Of a stretch of 36,698 nt of DNA, positions 15,557 through 24,500 are shown piece after piece. Both the position numbers and the translations under genes were made by a program. The stretch covers positions 121,473 to 158,170 of the forward strand of contig NHDW01000002.1 of the NCBI GenBank assembly GCA_002170535.1, read 5' to 3'. The DNA is from Methylococcaceae bacterium TMED69. Its GTDB lineage: Bacteria > Pseudomonadota > Gammaproteobacteria > Ga0077536. The notes under the pieces were generated by a model. That model was given only the letters and a program-made list of their open reading frames with translations. It was not told the DNA's origin and did no database searches. Each line of letters starts with the position of its first letter. Position 1 is the first letter of the stretch.

Positions 15557-16015
15557 ATGGCAGGATTATTTTATGAGGAATTTAAAATAGGTCAGATTTT
15601 TGATCACCCAATCAGAAGAACCATTACTGAAACAGATAATGTTCTGTTCACCACTATGACCCATAATCCAGCTAGATTACACCTAGATGAGGAATATATG
15701 AAAAATGAGTCTCCTTATGGGACCAGAATTGTAAATAGTACTTTTACCTTGGCGCTCATGGTAGGAATTTCGGTTCATGAAACTACTTTGGGAACAACCG
15801 CCGCAAATTTAGGTTGGGATGAAGTACGCTTCCCTAAACCCCTTTTTCACGGAGATACCATTAGGGTGGAGACTGAGATTTTAGATAAAAGACTAAGTAA
15901 TTCAAGACCTGACAATGGGATAGTTATCTTTCAACATCGAGCATTTAATCAAAAAAATGAGTTGGTGGCTTCCTGTAAAAGATCGGGGCTAATGTTGAGG
16001 AAATCCGATGATTAG
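15557..16015 (+). CDS. MaoC-family hydratase (mesaconyl-CoA hydratase-like)
   Basis: A 152-residue single hot-dog-fold protein of the MaoC family, which adds water to 2-enoyl-CoA esters. The hydratase segment reads TMTHNPARLHLDEEY, close to the NP-x-x-LHLDEEYA pattern of mesaconyl-CoA hydratase-like members and differing from the D-x-NP-x-H of PhaJ-type R-hydratases. A central helix IVNSTFTLALMVGIS and a strand FPKPLFHGDTIRVETEI complete the fold. It overlaps the CitE-like lyase gene by eight bases (ATGATTAG), so the two are translationally coupled. That pairing suggests hydration of a branched unsaturated dicarboxylyl-CoA and cleavage of the resulting beta-hydroxyacyl-CoA. Confidence 0.8.
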   Translation: MAGLFYEEFKIGQIFDHPIRRTITETDNVLFTTMTHNPARLHLDEEYMKNESPYGTRIVNSTFTLALMVGISVHETTLGTTAANLGWDEVRFPKPLFHGDTIRVETEILDKRLSNSRPDNGIVIFQHRAFNQKNELVASCKRSGLMLRKSDD

Positions 16016-16880
16016 ATCGCTTCTTTTTGCGCCTGGAGACAGCGAAAAAAAGATGACAAAGGCAAGCGAAGGTAATGCTGATGTTGTTATCTTGGATTTA
16101 GAGGATTCTGTATCGGAATCTCAGAAGGTAATTGCGAGAGGTATGGTCACAGAGTTCCTGAAAGTTAAATCAAAAGGGGTTAAGCCCAAGCTTTACGTTC
16201 GTGTCAACCCTTTGGATACCGAGTATTGCCTTTCTGATATAGCAGATATAGTTACTGGGGCTCCTGCTGGTATTTTATTGCCTAAATGCAATAGCGGAAG
16301 TGACATACAAAAGTTATCGAGTTATTTAGATGTCTTGGAGGTTGCTAATGGTTATCCAAAGAACTCTATTAAGATTATAGCAGTAGCCACAGAGACAGCA
16401 GCTTCAGTTTTTAATATGGGAAGCTACGAAAATTGTTCAGTAAGACTAAATGGAATCACTTGGGGTGCAGAGGATTTAGGAGCTGCTGTTAGGGCATCAA
16501 CTAGTTTGACATCAACCAAAGACTGGACATCTCCCTATCAAATGGTACGTTCTCTCTGTTTGTTCGGTGCTTATGCTGCCAACATTGAAGCATTGGATAC
16601 GGTTATGGCTGATTTTCGAGATACTTCCCAACTCGCAATTGTTTGTGACCAAGCAAGGAAAGATGGGTTTACAGGGAAGTTAGCGATTCACCCATGTCAA
16701 GTGGATATTATAAATCAAGCTTTTACGCCGACGAAAGAAGAAATAGAGCATTCGAGGGCTGTTTTGGCTTTATTTGAGGAAAATCCTGATGCCGGAACTC
16801 TTCAACTCGACGGAAAAATGATTGATAAACCTCACATCGAACAAGCAAAAAAGATTCTTGATGGAATAAAAAATTTGTAA
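16008..16880 (+). CDS. CoA ester lyase (HpcH/HpaI, citrate lyase beta-like; citramalyl/malyl-CoA lyase type)
   Basis: A 290-residue CitE-like protein. The family splits citramalyl-CoA, malyl-CoA or beta-methylmalyl-CoA into a short acyl-CoA and a 2-oxo acid, using Mg2+. The N-terminus RSLLFAPGDSEKK and VILDLEDSV are diagnostic. Catalytic and metal residues are visible as R65 (YVRVNP), E129 (VATETAA) and the E155-D156 pair (TWGAEDLG). The C-terminal KLAIHPCQV block is also conserved. It overlaps the MaoC gene by eight bases. Likely products are acetyl-CoA or propionyl-CoA plus pyruvate or glyoxylate. The sequence cannot separate these, nor exclude a thioesterase role such as malyl-CoA thioesterase. 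Confidence 0.82.
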   Translation: MIRSLLFAPGDSEKKMTKASEGNADVVILDLEDSVSESQKVIARGMVTEFLKVKSKGVKPKLYVRVNPLDTEYCLSDIADIVTGAPAGILLPKCNSGSDIQKLSSYLDVLEVANGYPKNSIKIIAVATETAASVFNMGSYENCSVRLNGITWGAEDLGAAVRASTSLTSTKDWTSPYQMVRSLCLFGAYAANIEALDTVMADFRDTSQLAIVCDQARKDGFTGKLAIHPCQVDIINQAFTPTKEEIEHSRAVLALFEENPDAGTLQLDGKMIDKPHIEQAKKILDGIKNL

Positions 16881-16884
16881 CCTG

Positions 16885-16891
16885 AAGGAGG
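16885..16891 (+). promoter_or_regulatory. Strong ribosome-binding site fixing a TTG start
   Basis: AAGGAGG lies seven bases before the TTG at 16899. It is one of the two best Shine-Dalgarno matches in the window, decides the unusual start of the dehalogenase gene, and suggests it is translated well despite the TTG. Confidence 0.7.
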
Positions 16892-16898
16892 CAAGAAT

Positions 16899-17774
16899 TT
16901 GTCGTCTAATTGGAGAAGCCTAAAAAAAAGTGTAAATGTTAGTGGGCTAAAAATAAGCTATGTTGAAATGGGGGTTGGTCGTCCTATTATTTTTCAACAT
17001 GGCAATCCAACTTCTTCTTTTCTTTGGAGAAAAATCATGCCCAAGATAAGTCAGTTGGGCAGATGTATTGCTATTGACCTAGTTGGAATGGGTGATTCAG
17101 ACAAAATTTCTGACATTAATAACTCTAGCTATACTTTTAACAACCATAAAAACTATTGGCGAAAGGCTCTCCAGGCATTAGGAGTAGAGAAAAATATTAT
17201 ATTCGTACTTCATGATTGGGGCAGTGCGCTTGGATTTGATTATTTCGCAGATAGTCCGGATACGGTTGATGGAATTTGCCACATGGAGGCCATTTACGAC
17301 CGGATGGACTGGGCCGATTGGCCAGAAAGTTCAAGAAAAATTTTTCAAGGCTTGAGAGGGGGCAGAGGCGAAGAGATGATCTTGAAAAAAAATATTTTTG
17401 TTGAGAGGATACTTCCTGCCTCAATCCTGAGACGATTGACTAATGAAGAAATGGATGAATATAGACGTCCGTTCACAGATGAGGGTATGGCTCGTTTACC
17501 AACTCTTGCCTGGCCAAGACAGTTACCAATTGCTAATGTACCTTCTGACGTCTGTGCCGTTGTTAAACGCTACAATGCAGTTTTGCGAGAAAACGATGTT
17601 TCGAAATTATTTATCAATGCTGACCCTGGCGTCATAGTTACAAGCCGTATTAAAGAGATTGTCCGAAGTTGGACTAATCAGAAGGAAGTTACTGTGAAAG
17701 GGCTTCACTTTATTCAAGAAGATTCGCCAGATGAAATTTCAAGTGCATTGTTTGATTGGATGCAGGGAATCTAA
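16899..17774 (+). CDS. Haloalkane dehalogenase (LinB/DhaA type)
   Basis: A 291-residue alpha/beta-hydrolase that removes halide from haloalkanes by hydrolysis, giving an alcohol and a halide ion in the cytoplasm. The full catalytic pentad of subfamily II enzymes is visible and nearly co-numbered with LinB: halide-binding N36 (HGNPTSSFLW), nucleophile D106 and halide-binding W107 (HDWGSALG), acid E130 (MEAIYDR) and base H270 (GLHFIQEDSP). Family members commonly run 290-310 residues, so it is full length. The start is a TTG fixed by a strong ribosome site. It is the last gene of the six-gene operon, 18 bases after the CoA ester lyase, so it may release the carbon skeleton the operon then degrades. 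Natural substrate unknown. Confidence 0.88.
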   Translation: MSSNWRSLKKSVNVSGLKISYVEMGVGRPIIFQHGNPTSSFLWRKIMPKISQLGRCIAIDLVGMGDSDKISDINNSSYTFNNHKNYWRKALQALGVEKNIIFVLHDWGSALGFDYFADSPDTVDGICHMEAIYDRMDWADWPESSRKIFQGLRGGRGEEMILKKNIFVERILPASILRRLTNEEMDEYRRPFTDEGMARLPTLAWPRQLPIANVPSDVCAVVKRYNAVLRENDVSKLFINADPGVIVTSRIKEIVRSWTNQKEVTVKGLHFIQEDSPDEISSALFDWMQGI

Positions 17775-17819
17775 ACTTGAAAGTTTAAGAATGAATAGTT
17801 CAAAAAGAGTATAAGCTAA

Positions 17820-18626
17820 ATGAGCGGAAACGAAAAAGTAACAGCCCTAACTTTAAAAAATTTTAAAAAAAAGAAAGAAAAGATCGCTTGCATGACTGCT
17901 TACGATGCTGCTTTTGGACAGATTTTAGATAATATAGGGATAGATGTGATTTTAGTGGGCGATAGCGTTGGAATGGTTGTCCAAGGGCATCAAACTACTG
18001 TTCCCGTGAGTATCGAAGATATGATTTATCACTCCAAAATGGTGAACAGAGGAGTAAATCGGGCAATGATCATGGTCGATATGCCCTTTATGAGCTACGC
18101 TACCCCTGCCGAATGCCTAGCTAATGCAGCGCTCCTTATGAAAGAGGGTGGTGCAGAGTTTATAAAGTTGGAATGGGGTGAGCTTGAGATTGATATGGTT
18201 AAACGGCTTACCGAATGTGGTATTCCAGTTTGTGCACACCTAGGTCTAACCCCACAAGCGATCCATAAATATGGTGGTTATAGGGTTCAAGGTCGCGAGT
18301 TAGAAGCGGCAAAAAAAATGCAAGATGACGCTTTATCTTTAGTGGAAGCCGGAGCGGATTTATTGCTTTTGGAATGCGTCCCCATTGAGCTTGCGAAAAA
18401 CATTACTATTGAGTCAAAAGTTCCAGTTATAGGAATTGGCGCGGGTAAAGAAGTTGATGGTCAAATTTTAGTTTTGTATGACGCAATAGATATAGCGCCG
18501 GGTAAACGTACACGGTTTTCTAAAAATTTTATGGAGCAGGAGGGTTCTATTCAGGGTGCCTTAAAAGCCTATGTTAAGGAAGTAAAGTCCGGGCTTTTTC
18601 CTTCTAAAGAATATTCCTTTGATTAA
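17820..18626 (+). CDS. panB: 3-methyl-2-oxobutanoate hydroxymethyltransferase
   Basis: A 268-residue PanB, which transfers a hydroxymethyl group from methylenetetrahydrofolate to 2-oxoisovalerate, the first step of pantothenate and hence CoA synthesis. Metal and catalytic residues sit in the family blocks: D48 in VGDSVGM, D87 in VDMPFMSY, E118 in KLEWGE and E185 in LLLLECVP. The IGIGAGKEVDGQILVLYD segment is also characteristic. The length matches the usual 260-275. The normal partner panC is not beside it. It starts 45 bases after the dehalogenase gene without a strong ribosome site and precedes the coiled-coil and cyclase genes. CoA supply fits the CoA-ester chemistry of the region, though that link is inference. 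Confidence 0.92.
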   Translation: MSGNEKVTALTLKNFKKKKEKIACMTAYDAAFGQILDNIGIDVILVGDSVGMVVQGHQTTVPVSIEDMIYHSKMVNRGVNRAMIMVDMPFMSYATPAECLANAALLMKEGGAEFIKLEWGELEIDMVKRLTECGIPVCAHLGLTPQAIHKYGGYRVQGRELEAAKKMQDDALSLVEAGADLLLLECVPIELAKNITIESKVPVIGIGAGKEVDGQILVLYDAIDIAPGKRTRFSKNFMEQEGSIQGALKAYVKEVKSGLFPSKEYSFD

Positions 18627-18648
18627 TTTTAAGAGAAAAAAATAAAAT

Positions 18649-19131
18649 ATGGGTAAATTAATTGACAGATATAGAAAAACGGATGCAGATTTTAATATTG
18701 AATTTAATTTATATTTGCAGGAGTTAAAATCGCAAAACGACCAAGAAAAAAATGGTCTGCATGAAATTATTAATTCCTTAAAGCAAGAGCTTGATCAGCT
18801 AAATTTTAAAAAAAATAAAGAAATTCAAAAAATACTTGCTGACAAAAATGATGAGATAACGAATTTAAAGTTATCGATTATCGCGTTGAGAGAATTATTA
18901 GAGCGGGGAGCCTTTGACGCTCAGGATTCTATTCAAAAGACTACACAGTCCTATGAAAATGAAATAAGGCAATTAAAAAACTCTTGTGTTTCGCTCAGGG
19001 AAGAACTAGAAAATTCCGAATATGAGAAAGATCGTGACCTTCAAAAACTACTTTCCAGTTCATCGGGTGAAATAAGTCAACTGAGACAAACCATAAAACA
19101 CTTGAGAAATAAATTAGAAAACAACATTTAG
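18649..19131 (+). CDS. Coiled-coil protein of four 36-residue repeats
   Basis: A 160-residue, highly charged protein with no recognised enzyme domain, signal peptide or membrane segment. After a short head (residues 1-22, containing DRYRKTDADFN) it consists of four repeats of exactly 36 residues starting at L23, I59, I95 and L131. Invariant positions across all four are Q24/60/96/132, E33/69/105/141, L37/73/109/145, L44/80/116/152 and L48/84/120/156. Thirty-six is five heptads plus one, so each repeat carries a skip residue. It lies 22 bases after panB and 29 before the adenylyl cyclase gene, whose first residues resemble the repeat. A scaffold, partner or oligomerisation factor for the cyclase is the natural guess. 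I do not recognise a named family. Confidence 0.75.
   Translation: MGKLIDRYRKTDADFNIEFNLYLQELKSQNDQEKNGLHEIINSLKQELDQLNFKKNKEIQKILADKNDEITNLKLSIIALRELLERGAFDAQDSIQKTTQSYENEIRQLKNSCVSLREELENSEYEKDRDLQKLLSSSSGEISQLRQTIKHLRNKLENNI
18715..19119 (+). repeat. Four in-frame 36-residue coiled-coil repeats
   Basis: The region encodes residues 23-157 of the coiled-coil protein, in a period of 108 bases. The repeats are clear at protein level, with a shared x-Q-(K/E) opening, an E-(I/K)-x-x-L core and an L-(R/K)-x-x-L-(E/D) close. At DNA level the copies have diverged, so this is an old duplication rather than a recent slippage tract. Confidence 0.7.
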
Positions 19132-19160
19132 ATTTGCAAATATTATTGACAGTTATTTAA

Positions 19161-21470
19161 ATGGCCAAAAAAAATGACACCATTAACGAGTTGAAGTTTA
19201 GGTTAAATCGAACAGAATTATTATTAGAAATCAACGGACAAGTCGCTGGTTTAAATGATCTTAGCCAAATTCTTAGGAAAGTTGTAAAGTTTTTAACTCA
19301 AGAGTTAAATGCAGATCGAGCGACTTTGTTTTTGAATGATGACGAAACAAATGAACTTTATTCACGAGTTGCTCAAGGAGATCTGGTTCGTGAAATCAGA
19401 ATTTTGAACACGGTGGGAATAGCGGGAGCAGTCTATCAATCTGAGGCTGGTGAAATTGTTCATGATGTATCTAAAGATACGCGATTTAATCGGGAAATTG
19501 ATCAACAAACAGGCTTCAAAACAAAAAATATGATTTGCTGTCCAGTTAAAAATTTTGCAGGCAAAACCATTGGTGTTATCGAGGTTCTGAATAAAAAAGT
19601 TGGTAGATTTACCAAAGATAACTTATTGTTTGTCGAAGCGGCCGCTAGCAGAGCAGCTAAATCCATACAAAACGCTCAAAATGCAGAGCTTTATGAGAAG
19701 AAACGTGCTAAAGAGATTGAGTTCATGAATATAGTCTCCGACGTTACTGCGGAAATCGATTTAAATAAATTGCTTAGAAAGGTGATGGAAGAAGCTGCCA
19801 GAATGTTAAATGCAGACAGAGCAACATTATTTTTAAATGACAGTAGGTCAGGCGAACTGTTCTCTAGGGCAGCTATGGGGGAAGGAATAGGTGAGATAAG
19901 GTTGCCGAATGATGCCGGGATAGCTGGTAGTGTTTTTACTTCAGGAAAAACAATAAATATACCGCACGCTTATGCAGACTTGCGGTTTAATCCAGAATTC
20001 GATAAAAAAACTGGTTATTTTACTAGATCGATCTTATGTGTGCCGATAAGAAATAAAAACTCCGAGGTGATAGGTTGTACTCAGGTTTTGAATAAGAGAG
20101 GTGATAAATTTACCAATGAAGATGAATCTCGACTAACAGCTTTTACCCAACAAATTGCCATTTCTCTTGAAAATGCAAAGCTGTTTGAGGACATTTCAAA
20201 ATCCAAGAAATATAACGAAAGCATGCTATCTAGCATGTCAAACGGTGTGATTACTGTTAACGAAGACGGAGTGATTGTGACTTGTAATAGAGCTGGGCTT
20301 AATATGCTGAATATTAAACAAAGTGACGTTGTCGCACGATCGGCGGACGATTTTTTTTCAGGCTCAAGAGAATGGATTTTTAAAAAGATACTATCTGTAA
20401 AAGAAACTCGAAATCCAGTCACTATTATGGATGTAGAAATAGTTGTTGATAGTAAAGAAAAAAAAGAGACTGAAGTAATCTCAGTTAACTTATCCATACT
20501 ACCGCTCATAAGTGAGGAGTTAACTAGCGGTATAATCAATAAAGTTGATGATTTTATGGGTACGCTTGTTATCTTTGAAGATATTTCCTCTGAAAAAAGA
20601 GTGAAAACCACCATGTCGCGTTACATGGACCCGGCGATTGCTGATCAGCTATTAGAAAAAGGATCGGAAATAATGGGAGGGCAGAACACCGAAGCCACAA
20701 TATTATTCTCCGATATACGAAGTTTCACCAATATCACCGAACAACTAGGCGCCCAAGGAACGGTTAAGCTACTGAATCAGTATTTTGAGATTATGGTGGA
20801 ATGTATAACCGAGCAAGGAGGTATCTTAGACAAATTTATAGGTGACGCTATAATGGCAGCGTTTGGTTTGCCGATAACCTATGATGATGACGAGGATCGA
20901 GGTTTAAAAGCAGCTATTAACATGATAAATCGACTTTGGGCCTGGAATAAAGAACGAGAGAAAGTGGGAATTCTTCCCCTGGATATGGGTTTAGGCTTAA
21001 ATACCGATAATGTAGTGGCTGGTAACATAGGGTCTGAAAAGCGAATGGATTACACAATGATAGGTGATGGAGTTAATTTGGCCGCGAGATTAGAAAGTGC
21101 TTGCAAGCAATACAATGCAAGAATTTTGATAAGTGATTATACTTTTAAAAAACTAAAGGGGACATATAGGGTAAGGTATATTGATGACGTAATTGTCAAA
21201 GGTAAGACAGAACCAGTGGGCATCCATGAAGTTCTTGATTATCATAATGAAAAAACGTTTCCAAATCTTTTGGAGGTAGTGAATTATTTTAACCAGGGCA
21301 GAGAAGATTATAAGCTAGGGAATTTTGATAAAGCTATTTTATCGTTTGAAAACTGTTTAAAGGCAAACGAGAACGATAAGCTCTCTCATACTTATATAAA
21401 TAGATGCAAACATCTAATAAAAGAAAATCATGCCGATTGGAACGGCATTTGGAAGATGGACAGTAAATAG
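19161..21470 (+). CDS. Tandem-GAF/PAS class III adenylyl cyclase
   Basis: A 769-residue cytoplasmic signalling enzyme. The order is an N-terminal coil (7-23), GAF1 (about 25-175), GAF2 (about 195-345), a PAS-like domain (about 355-470), a class III cyclase domain (about 500-685) and a C-terminal TPR-like stretch (about 695-755). Cyclase residues are complete: metal-binding D518 (FSDIRSFT) and D562 (FIGDAIMAAFG), adenine-specifying K558 and D630 (MDYTMIGDGVN), and transition-state N639 and R643, so ATP to cAMP is predicted. GAF2 keeps the NKxnFx3DE signature of cyclic-nucleotide-binding GAFs (N311, K312, F317, D321, E322). GAF1 is degenerate (N144, K145, F150, then N154-L155). The architecture recalls cyanobacterial CyaB1, in which cAMP feeds back through GAF. 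It sits between the coiled-coil gene and icmF. Confidence 0.87.
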   Translation: MAKKNDTINELKFRLNRTELLLEINGQVAGLNDLSQILRKVVKFLTQELNADRATLFLNDDETNELYSRVAQGDLVREIRILNTVGIAGAVYQSEAGEIVHDVSKDTRFNREIDQQTGFKTKNMICCPVKNFAGKTIGVIEVLNKKVGRFTKDNLLFVEAAASRAAKSIQNAQNAELYEKKRAKEIEFMNIVSDVTAEIDLNKLLRKVMEEAARMLNADRATLFLNDSRSGELFSRAAMGEGIGEIRLPNDAGIAGSVFTSGKTINIPHAYADLRFNPEFDKKTGYFTRSILCVPIRNKNSEVIGCTQVLNKRGDKFTNEDESRLTAFTQQIAISLENAKLFEDISKSKKYNESMLSSMSNGVITVNEDGVIVTCNRAGLNMLNIKQSDVVARSADDFFSGSREWIFKKILSVKETRNPVTIMDVEIVVDSKEKKETEVISVNLSILPLISEELTSGIINKVDDFMGTLVIFEDISSEKRVKTTMSRYMDPAIADQLLEKGSEIMGGQNTEATILFSDIRSFTNITEQLGAQGTVKLLNQYFEIMVECITEQGGILDKFIGDAIMAAFGLPITYDDDEDRGLKAAINMINRLWAWNKEREKVGILPLDMGLGLNTDNVVAGNIGSEKRMDYTMIGDGVNLAARLESACKQYNARILISDYTFKKLKGTYRVRYIDDVIVKGKTEPVGIHEVLDYHNEKTFPNLLEVVNYFNQGREDYKLGNFDKAILSFENCLKANENDKLSHTYINRCKHLIKENHADWNGIWKMDSK

Positions 21471-21526
21471 GCTTTGTGGACGATAAGAGGATTAAGATTT
21501 AAACAACCAAGTAAGGTTCTAATATT

Positions 21527-24500
21527 ATGAGTACTCAAGAAAATGAATTAAAAAATAAACTGGATATTAGTGAGGAAAAAAGCCCTTTACGTTTTGTAAC
21601 AGCAGCCTCCTTATTTGATGGCCATGATGCAGCGATAAATGTAATGAGGAGGATGATACAAGCAGAAGGAGCCGAGGTGATTCACTTGGGGCATAACCGT
21701 TCCGTTCGGGAAATAGTTGAAGCTGCTATTCAAGAGGATGCCGATGGTATTGCCATAAGCTCTTATCAAGGAGGCCATAACGAGTTTTTTAAGTATATGT
21801 ATGACATGTTAAATCAGTTAGGTGCTCAGCATGTAAAAATATTTGGCGGCGGGGGAGGCACGATTACTGAAGAAGAGATAGCTAGCTTGGAAGAGTATGG
21901 AATTGAAAAGATTTATCATCCTAACGACGGTATGCGAATGGGTCTTGATGGTATGATTAAAGACTTAATAGTGCGATGTGAAAAAAGTAGGAGACTTGGT
22001 GGTAAACATCAATCCGCGCAAAATAACCCCGACTTAGCCACTTCTAAAATGATATCTGCTATTGAAGATAATGATTTTTCGGAGGCTAAACTTAATGTTC
22101 TTCGTAAAGAATGGGAGTTGGCAAGTGACAATTGCATAGTGATTGGTATAACAGGCACGGGCGGCTCTGGAAAGAGTAGTGTTACAGATGAAATAATGTC
22201 TAGATTTAAAATGCACTTGCCAAAGATCAGAATTGGCGTACTAGCAGTTGATCCAACCAGGCGTAGAACAGGGGGAGCTTTGCTTGGAGATCGAATTAGA
22301 ATGAATAGTCTTAGAGATTCGACTACCTTTATGCGCTCGATGGCTACACGGCGACAAAATAAATCGACGAGTGCTATTCTTAATGATGCTATTGCTTATA
22401 TGAGGTCACTAGATTTCAATCTTATCATTGTGGAGACGGCTGGAATTGGTCAAAGCGATAGCGAGATAGTAGATTTAGTTGATCTCTCTGTTTATGTAAT
22501 GACATCTGAGTATGGTGCCAGCAGCCAGCTTGAAAAGATTGATATGTTAGATTTCGCCGACTTAATAATATTAAATAAATTTGATAGAAAAAGTTCAGCT
22601 GACGCACTCAGAGATATTAAAAAGCAATGGAAAAGAAATCATAACAAATTTAGTTTTAATGATGAGGATATTCCGGTCTATCCAACTATTGCGAGTCAAT
22701 TTAACGACGACGGGTTATCCCATGTGTTTACGAAATTGTGCGCTTTGATTCAACAGAAGAGTGATTTAAAAGATTCTGATTGGATACCAGCAGCTAATTT
22801 TACAGCTGTCATGCCAGATCCTTCTCAAATCATTCCCGCGTCTCGCTCTCGATACCTCGCTGAAATTTCGGAAAGTTCACGAATCATCGACAAGGATATT
22901 CAAACAAAAAGTAAAGCTGCATCCTTAGCCTTTTCTCTTTATAAATGTTTATCGTTGCTTGATGGTGAAAATGTCCCAGAATCGCTTAGCTTTTACGAAA
23001 AGGATAAGATAACGAAGAGCGGCGAAGATAATACATTAGTTTCCATGCGACAAAAATACAATGAAAAATTGAATGAGCTGGGTTCTTTTCGGCAAGACCT
23101 AAAAAATTGGGCCGAAAGAATCAAAGGGGTAACAGAGCCTGAATATGAATATCAAATTAGAGATAAAATTATAAAAGGCGAAAACTTTGTTAGGACTTTA
23201 AGTGGCTTAGGTATTCCAAAAATATCCCCACCAAAATTTGATGACTGGGGATTGACTCTCGCGTTTATAGCCAAAGAAAATCTTCCTGGATTTTATCCAT
23301 TTACTGGTGGAGTTTTTCCTTACAGAAGAAGCGGAGAGGACCCAATACGAATGTTTGCTGGGGAGGGGACGCCTGAGAGAACTAATGCCCGCTTTCACTA
23401 CTTAGCGGAAGGGCAAGAGGCTGTTCGACTTTCGACGGCTTTTGATTCAGTGACCCTTTACGGCGAGGATCCTCACCATCGTCCCGATATTTATGGCAAG
23501 GTTGGTAACTCCGGTGTTTCAGTTGCAAACTTAGATGATGCAAAAAAATTATACTCAGGTTTCGATCTTTGCGCCCCTTCTACCTCGGTGTCAATGACTA
23601 TCAATGGTCCGGCGCCGATAATACTCGCATTTTTCATGAACACCGCGATAGATCAGCAAGTTGAGTTATATTTAAAAAAATCTGGAAAGTGGAATGGCGC
23701 TAGAAAGAGTATTGAACAATATTTTAAATATAGAGATCAGCCGCAATATGGTGGAAAGCTCCCTAATGGAAACGAGGGTCTTGGGTTAGGTTTTCTAGGT
23801 TTGAGTAGCGACAAGATAATTGACAAATTAACATATGAGAAAATTAAGGTCGACGCACTTCGTAAAGTGCGTGGCACGGTTCAGGCGGACATTTTAAAAG
23901 AGGATCAAGCTCAAAATACTTGTATATTTTCAACTGAGTTTTCCTTACGGCTAATGGGCGACGTTCAGGAGTACTTTATCGAAAAAAGCGTTCGTAATTT
24001 TTATAGTGTTTCGATAAGTGGTTATCATATAGCTGAAGCAGGAGCTAATCCTATTAGTCAATTGGCATTTACGTTGTCGAACGGCTTTACGATTGTTGAA
24101 TATTATCTTGCCCGTGGAATGAAAATTGACGACTTTGCCCCAAACTTAAGTTTCTTCTTTTCTAATGGAATGGATCCAGAATATACAGTTATAGGACGAG
24201 TGGCTAGAAGGATCTGGGCCAGAGCGATGAAAGAGCGTTATGGCGCCTCTGAAAGGAGTCAAAAATTGAAGTATCATATTCAAACTTCGGGTAGGAGCCT
24301 TCATGCACAGGAGATCAGCTTTAACGATATTAGAACTACCTTGCAAGCGCTGTGTGCTCTTTTCGATAACTGTAATAGTCTGCATACTAATGCTTATGAC
24401 GAGGCAATTACAACTCCGACTGAAGAATCTGTACGTCGAGCTGTAGCCATTCAATTAATAATCAACAAGGAATTTGGATTAAATTTTTGTGAGAATCCAA

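Noticed and set aside
20081-20614. Open frame of 177 codons on the minus strand inside the cyclase gene
   Set aside because: It is antisense to the PAS region of a gene with clear domains. Its Ser/Thr/Ile-rich translation looks like a reverse-strand artefact.
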